From Acidobacteriota bacterium (GTDB lineage: Bacteria; Acidobacteriota; Blastocatellia; RBC074): DNA of 5,181 bases. The first letter of the stretch is position 1. Each line of letters starts with the position of its first letter. The notes beneath the pieces were generated by a model that was not told where the DNA came from, ran no database searches, and saw nothing but the letters and a program-made list of their open reading frames with translations. The stretch is from NCBI GenBank assembly GCA_013140935.1, contig JABFSD010000023.1, positions 1 through 5,181 on the forward strand, in the 5' to 3' direction. This document shows positions 4,188 through 5,181 of the stretch, in pieces. Made by a program: the position numbers and the translations under genes.

Positions 4188-5181
4188 TTAGGGAGTCCTC
4201 GCAGACACAGCAACACGGAAACCGAACGGGACGTCGGACGCTCCAGGCCCGTACCTAAGACGACCGGCAGCGCGCACGCCCGTAGCATCGAGGAACCACG
4301 CACCCCCGCGCACCACCCCGCGACTTGAGTCGCCGCCACTCAACCAAGCTGAGCCATCAGTCGGCGCGCCTTGATAATTGTCATGCCAAACATCCTGACA
4401 CCATTCCCAAACGTTGCCGTGCATATCAAACAAGCCGAACTGATTAGGCAGCTTCTTGCCAACCGGATGCGTCGTGCTGCCGGAGTTGTCAGAGAACCAG
4501 GCATATTCGCCGAGCAATTTCGCGTCATCACCGAAACTATATTCCGTCGTCGTGCCGCCGCGCGCCGCATATTCCCACTCGGCTTCAGTGGGCAAACGAA
4601 ACTGCTTGCCGGTCAATTGCGACAGACGTTCACAGAATTTCACTGCGTCATTCCACGAAACCGTTTCTATCGGACGGTTGAGATCGCCTGTGAAGCGACT
4701 CGGATTCTTGCCGCCCATCACGGCCAGCCATTGCGCCTGCGTGACTTCATATTTGCCGATGTTGAAAGCCGCGACGCGCACGCGATGGGCTGGGCGTTCA
4801 TCGTCATATTCGGACTTATCCGCACCCATCGTGAATTCACCGCCCGCGAGCGCAGCCAAATCGAGCGTCAGGTTATTGCCTAACGCCACGCTGTAACCCT
4901 CTTTGGTTTCGCTGACGGCGAACTTGCTGCCGGGTGACGGACTCGGCTGATTCACGGGCTGCGCCAGCACGATGGTGGGCGAAGGATTCGGCGCATTCAG
5001 CGGAACGTTGCGCGGCACGGTCGGGCGCGCAATAGGCGGCGTGACGTTCAGGTTAGGGTCTGCGGGCAAATCCATCAGCACGCGCGCCGCAAAGAACAAC
5101 CACAAGCCCAACGATAACAAGCCCGCCGCTACGGCCAACGTTACCGGATGCCAGCCCAACGCGGGCTGTCCGTCTTTGAAA
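4188..5181 (-). CDS. Membrane-anchored SUMF1 (formylglycine-generating-enzyme-like) domain protein, 5' end outside the window
   Basis: The frame is open to the right edge, so the N-terminus is missing. Counting from the TTG codon at 5159, a hydrophobic segment (about 7-29) is a membrane helix. A proline-rich linker follows (31-77), then a SUMF1/FGE-sulfatase domain (about 95-320). Domain marks are GGEFTMG (106-112), ERPAH (121-125), KYEVTQAQW (136-144), RLPTEAEWEYAARGG (188-202), HGNVWEWCQD (247-256), RGGAW (284-288) and GFRVA (313-317). True formylglycine-generating enzymes carry two Cys in the GGSW...C segment; here it reads RGGAWFLDATGVRAAGRLRY without Cys, so sulfatase activation is unlikely. 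SUMF1 domains of this kind are often fused behind a Ser/Thr kinase or other sensor and their role is unknown; the missing N-terminus could hold such a domain. TTG at 5159 is unlikely to be the real start, as no ribosome binding site precedes it and coding continues. No link to the lanthipeptide genes is visible. Confidence 0.88.
   Translation of the reverse strand, partial: FKDGQPALGWHPVTLAVAAGLLSLGLWLFFAARVLMDLPADPNLNVTPPIARPTVPRNVPLNAPNPSPTIVLAQPVNQPSPSPGSKFAVSETKEGYSVALGNNLTLDLAALAGGEFTMGADKSEYDDERPAHRVRVAAFNIGKYEVTQAQWLAVMGGKNPSRFTGDLNRPIETVSWNDAVKFCERLSQLTGKQFRLPTEAEWEYAARGGTTTEYSFGDDAKLLGEYAWFSDNSGSTTHPVGKKLPNQFGLFDMHGNVWEWCQDVWHDNYQGAPTDGSAWLSGGDSSRGVVRGGAWFLDATGVRAAGRLRYGPGASDVPFGFRVAVSARTP

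Noticed and set aside
4082..4339. Open frame of 85 codons on the minus strand
   Set aside because: It starts inside the SUMF1-domain gene in another frame and ends in the inverted-repeat element; no recognisable domain or ribosome binding site.
4371..4896. Plus-strand frames of 146 and 170 codons
   Set aside because: Antisense to the SUMF1-domain gene, with no known motif.

Overview
The window is part of a class I lanthipeptide (LanB/LanC-type RiPP) gene cluster from a moderately GC-rich bacterium. Every supported gene lies on the minus strand, so transcription runs from high to low coordinates. The short LNKETI-type leaders ending in Gly-Gly, the xisH/xisI pair, a membrane-anchored SUMF1-domain protein with a proline-rich linker, and dispersed palindromic repeats together suggest an Acidobacteriota genome, perhaps Blastocatellia. 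That taxonomic guess is an inference; the window has no marker gene.

Layout in transcription order: (1) 5181-4188, C-terminal part of a membrane-anchored formylglycine-generating-enzyme-like (SUMF1) protein, open at the window edge. (2) 4187-3874, a 314-base gap with no gene, holding a 28-base imperfect inverted repeat and a 12-bp perfect hairpin. (3) 3873-3448 and 3463-3137, overlapping xisH and xisI. (4) 2904-2695 and 2506-2282, two paralogous lanthipeptide precursor genes with nearly the same leader and diverged three-cysteine cores, each with a strong ribosome binding site and a related upstream region. (5) 2211-943, lanC cyclase with all expected zinc and catalytic residues. (6) 834-761, a tRNA-Glu(CUC) gene, followed at once by a terminator-like hairpin (757-728). 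(7) 693 to the left edge, the first 231 codons of lanB, the dehydratase.

How they work together: LanB dehydrates Ser/Thr in the precursor cores, using glutamyl-tRNA(Glu) as the activating co-substrate. LanC then adds Cys thiols to the dehydro residues to form (methyl)lanthionine rings. A C39-type peptidase/transporter would probably cut after Gly-Gly; it is not in the window. The most striking point is that a tRNA-Glu gene, the RNA that LanB-type enzymes consume, sits between lanC and lanB, 67 bases upstream of the lanB start. It also carries U72 and A73, the acceptor-stem nucleotides reported as recognition elements for the actinobacterial dehydratase MibB. Either this is a dedicated co-substrate tRNA, which I do not know to have been described, or a coincidence that comparative genomics could expose.

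Two palindromes with the same 17-base core lie downstream of lanC and downstream of the first precursor gene. A further hairpin separates the second precursor gene from lanC. These could set the transcript ratio of precursor to enzymes.
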